NCBI GenBank assembly: GCA_947259795.1
Contig: CAMYNJ010000145.1
Location: 1-41,275 of the forward strand
Direction: 5' to 3'
DNA: 41,275 bases
DNA from: an uncultured Alphaproteobacteria bacterium
Lineage (GTDB): Bacteria > Pseudomonadota > Alphaproteobacteria > UBA8366 > JADFVY01
Shown here: positions 1-8,669 of the stretch, one piece after another
Position numbering within the stretch: the first letter of the stretch is position 1
Layout of the letters: the number at the start of each line of letters is the position of its first letter
The notes under the pieces: generated by a model
The model's database searches: none
Seen by the model: only the letters and a program-made list of their open reading frames with translations
What the model was told of the DNA's origin: nothing
Translations under genes and position numbers: made by a program

Positions 1-369
1 ATCCAGCTTGTCCACGCCGACACGGGCGAGGCCGACGCGGGCATCGGCCAGGCAGAACTCGGCGATGCGCTCGGCCAGGGTTTCGACCAGGTTGATATGG
101 CCGCTGGCGATGATCGCCTTGATGCCGTTGATAATATTCTCGTAGGACAGGACCTTCGTAATATCGTCGCCGATCGGCACGCCGTCTTCGCGAACTTTCA
201 ATTCGACATTGATGCAGACCCGCTGCGGTGCCTGTTTTTCGTGGTCGTAGATTCCTATAGAAACCGGCAGCACCAGGTCGCGAACCCGGACCAGGCGCCA
301 GCGGCTAGCCTCGTCCGTCTCGCGCGCCGCCGGCGTGAACGGTGTCACGGAATTGGGATTCACTGTCAT
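1..369 (-). CDS. folB: Dihydroneopterin aldolase, C-terminus cut by window edge
   Basis: Minus-strand reading MTVNPNSVTPFTPAARETDEASRWRLVRVRDLVLPVSIGIYDHEKQAPQRVCINVELKVRE...NLVETLAERIAEFCLADARVGLARVGVDKLD: FolB-like IGIYDHEK...V and NLVETLAERIA motifs. Confidence 0.85.
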   Translation of the reverse strand, partial: MTVNPNSVTPFTPAARETDEASRWRLVRVRDLVLPVSIGIYDHEKQAPQRVCINVELKVREDGVPIGDDITKVLSYENIINGIKAIIASGHINLVETLAERIAEFCLADARVGLARVGVDKLD

Positions 370-625
370 CGATAACAAGCCTGCATGCAAAGCGGATATC
401 GCGCCCGACTATGCCCGAACCGGACTTCAACGGCAAGAAGTGCGCGCCTCTTTCCCTTGGAATTTCCGCGAATCGGCGGCAGGTTTCGGCGTTGTTCCGG
501 TTGCCTTGCGGCTTATCAGCGCATATGTAGGTACGATCATTCCGCCGGTCCCCATGGGCGCCAGGTGCGGCAATTCGGATTATCGAAGCAAAATATTAAA
601 TATATAAAGATATCGTACAAAAATC

Positions 626-1306
626 ATGCATGCCATACGGGCGCTTTCCTGGAAGAGATTGTCGAGCATAGGGTGGGACGGTTTGGCCACCTTCGCTTTA
701 TGTATGGTTGTGATAACGGCGTCGGGCGGGCTGACGTTCCTTGTTTGCTGGACAATTGTGATCAAGTTCTCCCGATTGCCGGCGGCAAACATGCCGCGGG
801 CCGATGTGATACTGGTCATGGGCGCCCGGCTCGACCGCGGCAAAGCGACGCGTGAATTCCGTGCGCGCCTGGACGAAGCGGCGCGGTTGGCGGCGCCGCT
901 TCCGGTGATCGTACTTGGCGGCATGGCAACGCGAGGCGGCCCGACGGAAGCGGCCGCGGGACAAGTCTGGCTGGTCCGGCGCGGGCTCGACGAAGACCGG
1001 GTCTTACTGGAGGAGACGTCACGCAATACGCTGGAAAACCTGGTCCATGCGCGCGAACTCATGCGCCACCACGATTTCCGCCGGCCGCTGCTCGTGACCA
1101 GCCGCTACCATCTGGCCCGCAGTTCGATCCTCGCCAATGGCCTCGGCATTTCCCATGGCCTGTCGCCGACCGACTACCCCGCCATGCATCATCCCGCCGC
1201 CCTGACACGCAGCCTGATCGAAGCCTTGATTATCAACTGGTATTATGTGGGCCGCGCGCTGGCCCGGATGACCGGTCACAGAGGCCTGCTCGCGCGCATT
1301 AGCTGA
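626..1306 (+). CDS. YdcF/SanA-like DUF218 membrane-anchored protein
   Basis: ADVILVMGARLDRGKATREFRARLDEAARL...VIVLGGMATRGGPTEAAAGQVWLVRRGLDEDRVLLEETSRNTLENL: DUF218 signature after an N-terminal TM segment. Confidence 0.85.
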   Translation: MHAIRALSWKRLSSIGWDGLATFALCMVVITASGGLTFLVCWTIVIKFSRLPAANMPRADVILVMGARLDRGKATREFRARLDEAARLAAPLPVIVLGGMATRGGPTEAAAGQVWLVRRGLDEDRVLLEETSRNTLENLVHARELMRHHDFRRPLLVTSRYHLARSSILANGLGISHGLSPTDYPAMHHPAALTRSLIEALIINWYYVGRALARMTGHRGLLARIS

Positions 1307-1382
1307 AACCACCCGGCAGCGACAATGCCTGTTATCGGCGATGACGGAACAACAGCATTATAATTTCGCCGTAAGCACCTGT

Positions 1383-2111
1383 TTATCCTTTTAATACCCG
1401 CCACAGCCCCCGCGGATGGAAGCCGCGCGAAATCAGCTTCCAGGCCACCATACGGATGATCCGCGATACGTCGCGCACGGGATGGAGATGGCTGGGGCGC
1501 ACCAGGGTTCCCGCGTAGAGCGCCGGAATCGGCGTTGAAATACTGCGCACACCCACCCTCGCGGCCTCGATCAGGATTTCGCTTTCGAAAACGAAGCCGC
1601 GCTCCGGCCCGTGCGGCACGTCGACCCGGCCAATCAGGCCGGCGGGATACAGCCTGAAGCCGCTCTGGCTGTCTTCGACACGGTAGCCGCAGGCCCAGGA
1701 AATCCAGAAATCGGCGATCCGGTTGCCGATATAACGCTCGCGCGGGAAGGCATCGCGGTCGCCGAGCCGGGATCCGATGACGATGGCCCCGGGATTGTCG
1801 CGTGCGCAGGCCAGAAGCAGCGCAAGGTCTTCCGGCCGGTGCTGTCCGTCGCCATCCATTGTTGCGACGATGTCGGCGCCAAGTTCGACGGCGCGCCGCA
1901 AGCCTCTCGCAAGGCTCGCAGCCTTGCCGGCATTTGCCTCGTTGCGCAGCAGTTCGACGGGATACCGCCGCACGATCGCCGCCGTATCGTCCGTGGACCC
2001 GTCGTCGATTACGATCACTTCGCCGTCCACCTGCAGACAACGCTCGATCACATCGCCGATGGTCGCAGCCTCGTTATAGGCGGGAATGACAATAATGACC
2101 TTGGGCGTCAT
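1383..2111 (-). CDS. Glycosyltransferase family 2 (polyprenyl-phosphate glycosyltransferase-like)
   Basis: KVIIVIPAYNEAATIGDVIERCL...VIVIDDGSTDDTAAIVRR...DIVATMDGDGQHRPEDL: GT2 motifs. Confidence 0.9.
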   Translation of the reverse strand: MTPKVIIVIPAYNEAATIGDVIERCLQVDGEVIVIDDGSTDDTAAIVRRYPVELLRNEANAGKAASLARGLRRAVELGADIVATMDGDGQHRPEDLALLLACARDNPGAIVIGSRLGDRDAFPRERYIGNRIADFWISWACGYRVEDSQSGFRLYPAGLIGRVDVPHGPERGFVFESEILIEAARVGVRSISTPIPALYAGTLVRPSHLHPVRDVSRIIRMVAWKLISRGFHPRGLWRVLKG

Positions 2112-2306
2112 GAAGTTTTCTGTATTTCCCTATTCCTGCGATCACCGCCCCTTCGGCGAGGTTGGCAGCATAACCGATATCGGCCGGCCGTGACCCGGAA
2201 AATACCCGGTTTTCAGGCTGCGCGGCCTAATGGTAATATGTTCTTTACCCGGTCTGTCCTAAACTTTCGCCATGCTCGAGTCGACGCCGGAATTTGGGAG
2301 CGTTTC

Positions 2307-2900
2307 ATGAGACGGAAATACACGGTTTCCCTATGGATCGCGTCCGCCATCCTGGCCCTGGCCGCCTGTTCGTCACCTTCGGTGGAACAATCGGTCAGAC
2401 CGCCGCCGCCGGCCTGGTCCGGTGACACGGCCTATGCCGGTTCCGGCGCGTCAACCCCGCGGCAACCGGTCAAACCCGCCAACCCGCGCATCGTCCGGGG
2501 ATCGCCGGGCCTGCAATGCGTTCCCTATGCGCGAGAGCAATCCGGCATCCCGATCCGCGGCGACGCCTGGACCTGGTGGCATAAGGCCAAGGGCAAATAC
2601 AGCCGTTCGCAACGGCCCGCCGTGGGTGCGGTCCTGGTTGTGGGCAAGACGGCGAAAAACAAATACGGCCATCTCGCGGTGGTGACCCGCATCGTCAGCG
2701 ACCGCGAGATCGTGGTCAACCACGCCAACTGGCTGAACAAGGGCCGAATCCATCTGGATACACCAGTGCGCGACGTTTCGCGCCGCAACGACTGGTCGGC
2801 GGTGCGGTTCTGGTATACGCCCGGCAATGTGCTGGGCAAGAGCACCTACCCGGTCGACGGATTCATTTACCCCAGGGGCACCGTCGCCACGAGCGGTTAA
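2307..2900 (+). CDS. CHAP-domain lipoprotein (putative amidase/endopeptidase)
   Basis: Lipobox LALAACSS; QCVPYAREQSGIPIRGDAWTWWHKAKGKYSRSQRPAVGAVLVVGKTAKNKYGHLAVVTRI...NHANW matches the CHAP Cys/His layout. Confidence 0.8.
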   Translation: MRRKYTVSLWIASAILALAACSSPSVEQSVRPPPPAWSGDTAYAGSGASTPRQPVKPANPRIVRGSPGLQCVPYAREQSGIPIRGDAWTWWHKAKGKYSRSQRPAVGAVLVVGKTAKNKYGHLAVVTRIVSDREIVVNHANWLNKGRIHLDTPVRDVSRRNDWSAVRFWYTPGNVLGKSTYPVDGFIYPRGTVATSG

Positions 2901-3247
2901 TCCGGATCAGGGGAAGGCGCCGCCGCGGCACGGTATAGCTTGCACAACTCTACCAGCAGCTTGCGTGTTCTTTCACAGCAAAGCGAGTAGTGGATCGCCT
3001 TGCCGTCGCGCCGGGACTCGACGATGCCGTCGGCACGCAGCCGCGCCAGTTGCTGCGACACCGTAGGCTGGCGCGTTCCCGTGAGTGTTTCGATCTCGCC
3101 GACCGATTTTTCACCTTCCGCCAAAAGACAAAGTATCATAAGGCGGTTTTCATTCGCCATGGAACGAAGCAGGGTATTGGCCTCGCCGGCATTATTCCAC
3201 AACACGCCGAACCCCGACTTGCCATCGCATTCATATATGCTACTCAT
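2897..3247 (-). CDS. ArsR-family transcriptional regulator (sox-locus, BigR/SqrR-like)
   Basis: LLRSMANENRLMILCLLAEGEKSVGEIETLTGTRQPTVSQQLARLRADGIVESRRDGKAIHYSL: ArsR winged HTH. Start chosen at MSSIYE. Confidence 0.88.
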   Translation of the reverse strand: MSSIYECDGKSGFGVLWNNAGEANTLLRSMANENRLMILCLLAEGEKSVGEIETLTGTRQPTVSQQLARLRADGIVESRRDGKAIHYSLCCERTRKLLVELCKLYRAAAAPSPDPD

Positions 3248-3497
3248 TGTGCCCGTTTTCCGGCGGGTGGGACCCGCGAGCAAGTTTGCTGCAGAATCAA
3301 GCCGCCTGTCGCCCAGTAAGACATACCCGGCAACCGAAGCTGCCCGTAATCCTGCGGTATCCGCAACTCGTTTCGGTTATAATTCAACGCTCCACGCCCT
3401 CTGCGGTCTGACATCAAACGCGCAGATCGGTTTCGCTCTTATATTCATTACATATTATGTGAACGAGCCGGCAAGGTAAACCTCAGTTGCGGAAAAA

Positions 3498-3998
3498 TCA
3501 GAAATCCAGATCGTCCTGGATCGCCTCAATACCGACTTTCGCACATTCGTCGTCGGCCGGCCCACCCGGTGCGCCGGACACGCCGACGCCGCCAACGATC
3601 GATCCGGCTGCCTGCACAACGACCCCGCCGCCAACCATCATGGCCTCATCCACGAAACGCACGCCCGAGGCCTCCTTGCCGGCCTCCGTAAGCTCTGCCA
3701 TCGCCAATGTATCGGTTCGGAAACTCACGGCCGTCCAGGCCTTGCGGCGCGCTGTTTCGACGGTGTGCGCGCCGGCGTAACGGTCACGCAACATGACCTG
3801 CATGTTCCCGGACCGGTCGACCACGGCGACGGTAACCTGGTAGCCCCTGGCGCGGCAGTCCGCCAGCGCTGCCCGGGCCAGAACCAACGCGGTTTCCGGC
3901 GACAGGGTTTTATAGGAGACCAACGCCTCTTCCTCGGCCCTGGCGCCCCCGGTCATGATGCCGCTAGCAAGCAGCAATGCTATCGCCATTCTTTTCAT
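3498..3998 (-). CDS. GlcG/HbpS family heme-binding-like protein, secreted
   Basis: Signal peptide, then LVLARAALADCRARGYQVTVAVVDRSGNMQVMLRDRYAGAHTVETARRKAWTAVSFRTDT...GGGVVVQAAGSIVGGVGVSGAPGG: HbpS/GlcG fold signature. Confidence 0.85.
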   Translation of the reverse strand: MKRMAIALLLASGIMTGGARAEEEALVSYKTLSPETALVLARAALADCRARGYQVTVAVVDRSGNMQVMLRDRYAGAHTVETARRKAWTAVSFRTDTLAMAELTEAGKEASGVRFVDEAMMVGGGVVVQAAGSIVGGVGVSGAPGGPADDECAKVGIEAIQDDLDF

Positions 3999-4425
3999 CT
4001 GATGTCTCCTTGTCTGATCTTTCCGCGCATCCCGGTGCGCCAGCCTGCGTCTGACTGCCTGTCAGGTCTGTTTGGAGTTTGTCGAGCTCTATGGCCAGCA
4101 ATCCCCAGAAGAAGTCTTCACCCGGATAACCCAGGATCCGGCCCACCTCCTTGCCGTCTTCCAAGAGCACGAAGGTTGGCGTGTAATGGATACCGCGAAT
4201 ATGCGTGAGGTCTTCGGGAACGGTGTCATCCACGTCCACGCGGCGCAACGGCGCTATCCTCGCCTCTTCGGTTTTACAGTAAACGACACCGACTTCATCG
4301 TGCCAGGCCTCGCACCACTCGCAACTGTCGGATTCGAACATCACCAGTTCCGCAGACATGCTGACGCCACCACTGACTTGAACGAGCAGAATTGAAATCG
4401 CTGCCAAAAAGACTCGTTTAGACAT
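3964..4425 (-). CDS. SoxS-like periplasmic thioredoxin family protein
   Basis: Signal peptide; ELVMFESDSCEWCEAWHDEVGVVY...HIRGIHYTPTFVLLEDGKEVGRILGYPGEDFFWGLL: CxxC thioredoxin plus cis-Pro TPTF, at the sox locus. Confidence 0.8.
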   Translation of the reverse strand: MSKRVFLAAISILLVQVSGGVSMSAELVMFESDSCEWCEAWHDEVGVVYCKTEEARIAPLRRVDVDDTVPEDLTHIRGIHYTPTFVLLEDGKEVGRILGYPGEDFFWGLLAIELDKLQTDLTGSQTQAGAPGCAERSDKETSDEKNGDSIAAC

Positions 4426-4555
4426 TTTCCGGTAAATCATCCCGTTGCCGTTTGAGGACCAACATTGCGGTGCATTTCGCCCTGCCTATTGAACTATAGC
4501 CTGAAATATTGTTCCCTCACTATATATGCCTAGTGTCGCGGTGTCGGCAAAACGG

Positions 4556-4609
4556 CATATTCAACCCTATCATATTCGATCTTGATAAATCATCAAACTC
4601 GAATATGAT
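4556..4609. promoter_or_regulatory. Candidate sox operator: 41-bp near-perfect palindrome plus an extra half-site
   Basis: ATCATATTCGATCTTGATAAATCATCAAACTCGAATATGAT (4569-4609) with perfect 11-bp outer arms and TTGAT/ATCAA inner arms about one centre; additional CATATTCAA at 4556-4564. Confidence 0.65.
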
Positions 4610-4719
4610 TGATCGGATCAAGACCATAAATTGAGCGGGGATACCAGCCGGGGTGGCTGTCCCCGGCAACCGAAACAAAAGAACCCGGAGCAGACGCTGT
4701 GGGTCTATGGGAGGAAATA

Positions 4720-5193
4720 TTGAAGATCGAGAGATATGTCTTGCCCTTGCTGGGTGCAGTGGTGCTGGCGGCTGCCGGCATGTCGGTACCGGCGAATGCG
4801 GCGGCCGAAGAGCTGGTGAAATTCAGCGTCGTCGACGGCCAGAGCATTCCCGCATCTCTGACGGGGAAGCCAGGTGACCCGGTCAAAGGGCGCGAAGTGG
4901 CCATCCACCGCAAAAAGGGCAATTGCCTGGCTTGTCACACATTGCCGGCGCCGGATCAGCCCTACCACGGCGAGGTCGGCCCCGGTCTGAACGGTGTCGC
5001 CAGCCGCCTGTCGGAAGGCGAAATCCGCCTGCGGATCGTCAATCCGAAATATGCGAATCCAGCCACCATCATGCCTGCCTTCTACCGCACCGAAGGGCTG
5101 CACAGGGTGGCCAAGAAATTCCAGGGCAAACCAATGCTGACCGCCGAAGAAGTCGAGGACGTCGTCGCCTATCTGATGACGCTCAAGGAATAG
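4720..5193 (+). CDS. soxX: Sulfur oxidation c-type cytochrome SoxX
   Basis: KGNCLACHTLPAPDQPYHGEVGPGLNGVASRLSEGEIRLRIVNPKYANPATIMPAFYRTEGLHRV: SoxX. In-frame TTG at 4720 follows GGGAGGAAATA; the upstream start at 4699 is also possible. Confidence 0.93.
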   Translation: MKIERYVLPLLGAVVLAAAGMSVPANAAAEELVKFSVVDGQSIPASLTGKPGDPVKGREVAIHRKKGNCLACHTLPAPDQPYHGEVGPGLNGVASRLSEGEIRLRIVNPKYANPATIMPAFYRTEGLHRVAKKFQGKPMLTAEEVEDVVAYLMTLKE

Positions 5194-5265
5194 CAGGCAA
5201 GACGGCAACCATCAGACGAACCCGGCACACCGGGATCAAACAGGACAATAACCGAGGAAACGAAG

Positions 5266-5686
5266 ATGAGTTCGAAGGAAATGCCAAGAGAAATCAGCCG
5301 CCGGCACGTGATCGTGCTGATCGGCGCGGCCGCCGCTGCGGCCGGCATGCTGCCGCGGGTATCGCTGGCCGACAAGGCCGCGACGGACGCCGCGGTCAAG
5401 GCCGCCGGCGGCGATGGCGCGGCGGCGGGCGGCATTACGCTGGACCTGCCGCAGATCGCGGAAAACGGCAATACCGTGCCGGTCGGGGTCGAAGTCGAAA
5501 GCCCGATACCCCAATCCTGAGGTTTGCTCCATGCATTTCACACCGGCCAGCGGGGTCGCCCAGGCGTCCACCCGCATCCGCCTCGCCAAGACGCAGAATA
5601 TCGTCGCACTCGCCGAGATGAGCGACGGCAGCTTCAGGCGCGAGACGGTCGAAGTGAAAGTAACTATCGGCGGCTGCGGCGGCTGA
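5266..5686 (+). pseudogene. soxY: SoxY, disrupted by an apparent out-of-frame internal deletion
   Basis: 5266-5520 encodes the Tat signal and N-terminal half (ISRRHVIVLIG...ITLDLPQIAENGNTVPVGVEVESPI, then stop). The C-terminal half NPEVCSMHFTPASGVAQASTRIRLAKTQNIVALAEMSDGSF...VKVTIGGCGG* continues in another frame to 5686. Confidence 0.85.
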
Positions 5687-5716
5687 CCCGGAACCGGAAA
5701 ACACGGAGAATTTGAA

Positions 5717-6043
5717 ATGGCAGTAGCAAAACCCCGCGTGAAGGTGCCGAAATCGGCTTCCAAGGGGGAAATCATCGAAATCAAGAGCCTGATCTCCCAC
5801 GCGATGGAGAGTGGGCAGCGGAAAGACAAGCAAGGCAAGCCTATTCCGCGACAGATTATTAACAAGTTCGTCGTCACGTTCAACGGCAAGGAGTTCTTCA
5901 GCGCGGACTGGGCGCCCGCCGTTGCCGCGAACCCTTATATGGCCTTCCATATGCGGGCGAGCGAAAGCGGCACCATGGAGTTCACCTGGGTCGACGACGA
6001 CGGCACCAAATACACCGAGAAAAAGGACCTCAAGGTCAGCTGA
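5717..6043 (+). CDS. soxZ: Thiosulfate oxidation carrier complex protein SoxZ
   Basis: PRVKVPKSASKGEIIEIKSLISHAMESGQRKDKQGKPIPRQIINKFVVTFNGKEFFSADW: SoxZ. Confidence 0.95.
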   Translation: MAVAKPRVKVPKSASKGEIIEIKSLISHAMESGQRKDKQGKPIPRQIINKFVVTFNGKEFFSADWAPAVAANPYMAFHMRASESGTMEFTWVDDDGTKYTEKKDLKVS

Positions 6044-6097
6044 CCGGGGCCGCCGTTGAAACGAAGCAAACCTGTGGATAGGGAGGAAATATCCGGG

Positions 6098-6877
6098 ATG
6101 CGAATAATCAGACTTACAAGCGTGATGGCGGGTGCGGCCGTGGCTGCGGTCTTTTCCGTCGCCACTGTCGCCACCGGCGAGCCGAAGAGCGGTTATGACT
6201 TTGCCGAGCCCGAAACCAGGGAGATGCAGGATGACGATTTTTCCAATCCTGGCATGCTGATAGCCGATTACGGCGGCGAGCTCTGGTCCACGGCCGACGG
6301 CGAGGCCAACAAGTCCTGCGCGGATTGCCACGGCGACGCCGCGGAGTCCATGAAGGGCGTTAAGACCCGCTATCCGGCTTATTATCAGCCCTGGAGCAAG
6401 ATGATCAATCTCGAGCTGCGGATCAATGAATGCCGGGTCAACAACCAGAAAGCCAAGGCATGGAAGTACGAGTCGAAGGAAATGATCGGCCTGGCTTCCT
6501 ACATCGGCTACCAGTCCCGCGGCATGCCGATGAATGTGGATATCGGCGGCAAGGCGACGCCGTTCTTCCAGAAGGGCAAGGAGTTCTTCTACGAACGGCG
6601 CGGCCAAATGGACTTGGCCTGTTCGAATTGCCACGAGGACAATGCCGGCAACATGATCCGCGCCAATCTGCTTTCGGAAGGGCCGAGCAACGGTTTCCCC
6701 ACCTATCGCCTGAAATGGCAGGGTGTGGGCACGCTGCATCGCCGCTTCAAGGGCTGTAACGACAATATCCGTGCGACGCCCTATGAGCGGGGCTCGGACG
6801 AGTATGTCAATCTTGAGCTCTACCTCGCCTGGCGGGGCCGGGGCCTGACCGTCGAAACACCGTCGGTCAGAAACTGA
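6098..6877 (+). CDS. soxA: Sulfur oxidation c-type cytochrome SoxA (two CxxCH)
   Basis: CADCH and CSNCH heme motifs, FKGCNDNIRA active-site Cys region, LELRINECR. Start ATG at 6098 after GGGAGGA; the longer ORF begins at 6056. Confidence 0.93.
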   Translation: MRIIRLTSVMAGAAVAAVFSVATVATGEPKSGYDFAEPETREMQDDDFSNPGMLIADYGGELWSTADGEANKSCADCHGDAAESMKGVKTRYPAYYQPWSKMINLELRINECRVNNQKAKAWKYESKEMIGLASYIGYQSRGMPMNVDIGGKATPFFQKGKEFFYERRGQMDLACSNCHEDNAGNMIRANLLSEGPSNGFPTYRLKWQGVGTLHRRFKGCNDNIRATPYERGSDEYVNLELYLAWRGRGLTVETPSVRN

Positions 6878-6896
6878 TAAGAGACTGTAGTTGCTG

Positions 6897-6930
6897 CGGG
6901 GGGTGCGGGCTTTACCGCATCCCCCGTTTT
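6897..6930 (+). terminator. Strong hairpin plus T4 in the soxA-soxB gap (attenuator or processing element)
   Basis: CGGGGGGTGCGG-GCTTTA-CCGCATCCCCCG-TTTT: 12-bp stem with one G.U, followed by TTTT. Confidence 0.6.
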
Positions 6931-6948
6931 GCTGGGAGTTGAGCGAAA

Positions 6949-8637
6949 ATGTTTACACGCCGTGATTTTTTCACCCTCGCCGCCGCGACCGCCACCCTCA
7001 TGGGGGGAGCCGGCGGGTTGGCGCGGGCCGCGGCGCAGCAAAAAATCACCCAGGACGACCTTCTCAAGTTCGACCCGGTCGGCCAGGTCACGCTGCTGCA
7101 TATTACCGATATCCACGCCCAGCTGGTCCCGATCTATTTCCGGGAACCTTCGGTCAATCTGGGCGTCGCAGAAGTCAAGGGCCTGCCGCCGCATATCACC
7201 GGCAAGGATTTCCTCAAGGAATTTTCCATTCCCGCCACGTCGCCCGAAGGCTATGCGCTGAGCAGCAATGATTTCACTGCGCTGGCGAAGAATTACGGCA
7301 AGGTTGGCGGACTCGACCGCCTGGCCACGCTGATCAAGGCGATTCGCGCGCAACGGCCGGCCAACACGCTGTTCCTCGACGGCGGCGATACCTGGCAGGG
7401 GTCCTACACCTCGCTGCAGGAAACAGGCGCCGATATGGTGCGCGCGATGAACGCCCTGGGCACGGACGCCATGACCGCCCATTGGGAATTCACGTACGGC
7501 ACCGACCGGGTCCAGGAACTGGTCGAAATGCTGGAGTTCCCCTTCCTTGCGGGCAATGTGCGCGATACCGAATGGGAGGAGCCGGTTTTCGACGGCGTCG
7601 CCTATTTCGAGCGCGGCGGTGTGAAGATCGGCGTGGTCGGCCAGGCCTTCCCCTACACGCCGGTCGCCAACCCGCGCTATATGATCCCGAGCTGGAGCTT
7701 CGGCATCCAGGAAAAGCGGGTCCAGGAACTCGTCGACGAGGCCCGCGCGGGCGGCGCCGAGCTTGTCGTCCTGCTGAGCCATAACGGCTTCGACGTCGAC
7801 CGCAAGATGGCCGGCCGTGTTACCGGAATCGACGTGATCCTGACCGGCCATACACACGACGCCCTGCCCGTGGTGCTGGAGGAAAAAGGCACGCTGCTGG
7901 TGGCTTCCGGTTCGCATGGCAAGTTCCTGTCCCGCCTCGATATCGAGGTCAAGGGCGGCAAGATGACGAATTACAATTACCGCCTGATTCCGGTCTTTTC
8001 CGACGTCATCGAACCGGATCCGGAGATCTCGGCAATCGTCAAGGGCATCCGCGAACCGCATGAGGCGGAACTGACCCGCGTGCTCGGCCGTACCGAGAGC
8101 CTGCTATACCGCCGCGGCAATTTCAACGGCACCTTCGATGATCTCATATGCCAGGCGCTGATGGAGCAACGCGACGCCCAGATCGCCCTGTCGCCCGGTT
8201 TCCGCTGGGGTGCGTCCCTGCTGCCCGGCCAGGACATCACGGTGGAAGACGTCTACAACATGACCTCGATCACCTATCCCGCCGCCTACCGCAACGAATT
8301 CACCGGCGAATTCCTGAAGGTCATTTTGGAGGACGTGGCGGACAATCTGTTCAATCCGGACCCCTATTACCAGCAGGGCGGCGACATGGTGCGCGTCGGC
8401 GGCATGTCCTATGCGATCAATCCGAACAATGCCATGGGCAGGCGCATCTCGGACATGAAGCTGATCGCCACCGGCGAGGCGATCGATCCGGCCAAGACCT
8501 ATACCGTGGCCGGCTGGGCCTCGGTCAATGAAGGCACCGAGGGCCCGCCGATCTGGGATGTGGTGAACGGCTATATCGAGGACAAGAAGGTCGTCAACGT
8601 GCCGGAGAACAAGAATATCAGAATCAGCGGCAGTTGA
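6949..8637 (+). CDS. soxB: Thiosulfohydrolase SoxB
   Basis: Tat signal TRRDFFTLAAA; LLHITDIHAQLVPIYFREPSVNLGV; FLDGGDTWQGSYTSLQETGADMVRAMNALGTDAMTAHWEFTYG; VILTGHTHDALP. Confidence 0.96.
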   Translation: MFTRRDFFTLAAATATLMGGAGGLARAAAQQKITQDDLLKFDPVGQVTLLHITDIHAQLVPIYFREPSVNLGVAEVKGLPPHITGKDFLKEFSIPATSPEGYALSSNDFTALAKNYGKVGGLDRLATLIKAIRAQRPANTLFLDGGDTWQGSYTSLQETGADMVRAMNALGTDAMTAHWEFTYGTDRVQELVEMLEFPFLAGNVRDTEWEEPVFDGVAYFERGGVKIGVVGQAFPYTPVANPRYMIPSWSFGIQEKRVQELVDEARAGGAELVVLLSHNGFDVDRKMAGRVTGIDVILTGHTHDALPVVLEEKGTLLVASGSHGKFLSRLDIEVKGGKMTNYNYRLIPVFSDVIEPDPEISAIVKGIREPHEAELTRVLGRTESLLYRRGNFNGTFDDLICQALMEQRDAQIALSPGFRWGASLLPGQDITVEDVYNMTSITYPAAYRNEFTGEFLKVILEDVADNLFNPDPYYQQGGDMVRVGGMSYAINPNNAMGRRISDMKLIATGEAIDPAKTYTVAGWASVNEGTEGPPIWDVVNGYIEDKKVVNVPENKNIRISGS

Positions 8638-8669
8638 TGGCCGGCAAGCGCGCAGAGAGAGGGCGGTAA

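Noticed and set aside
4582-4596. TTGAT-AAATC-ATCAA as an FNR box upstream of soxX
   Set aside because: Spacer is 5 nt instead of 4, and the element is the inner part of a larger palindrome; not called as FNR.
5435-6739. 434-aa minus-strand ORF across soxY-soxZ-soxA
   Set aside because: Antisense of recognisable Sox proteins; no motif of its own.
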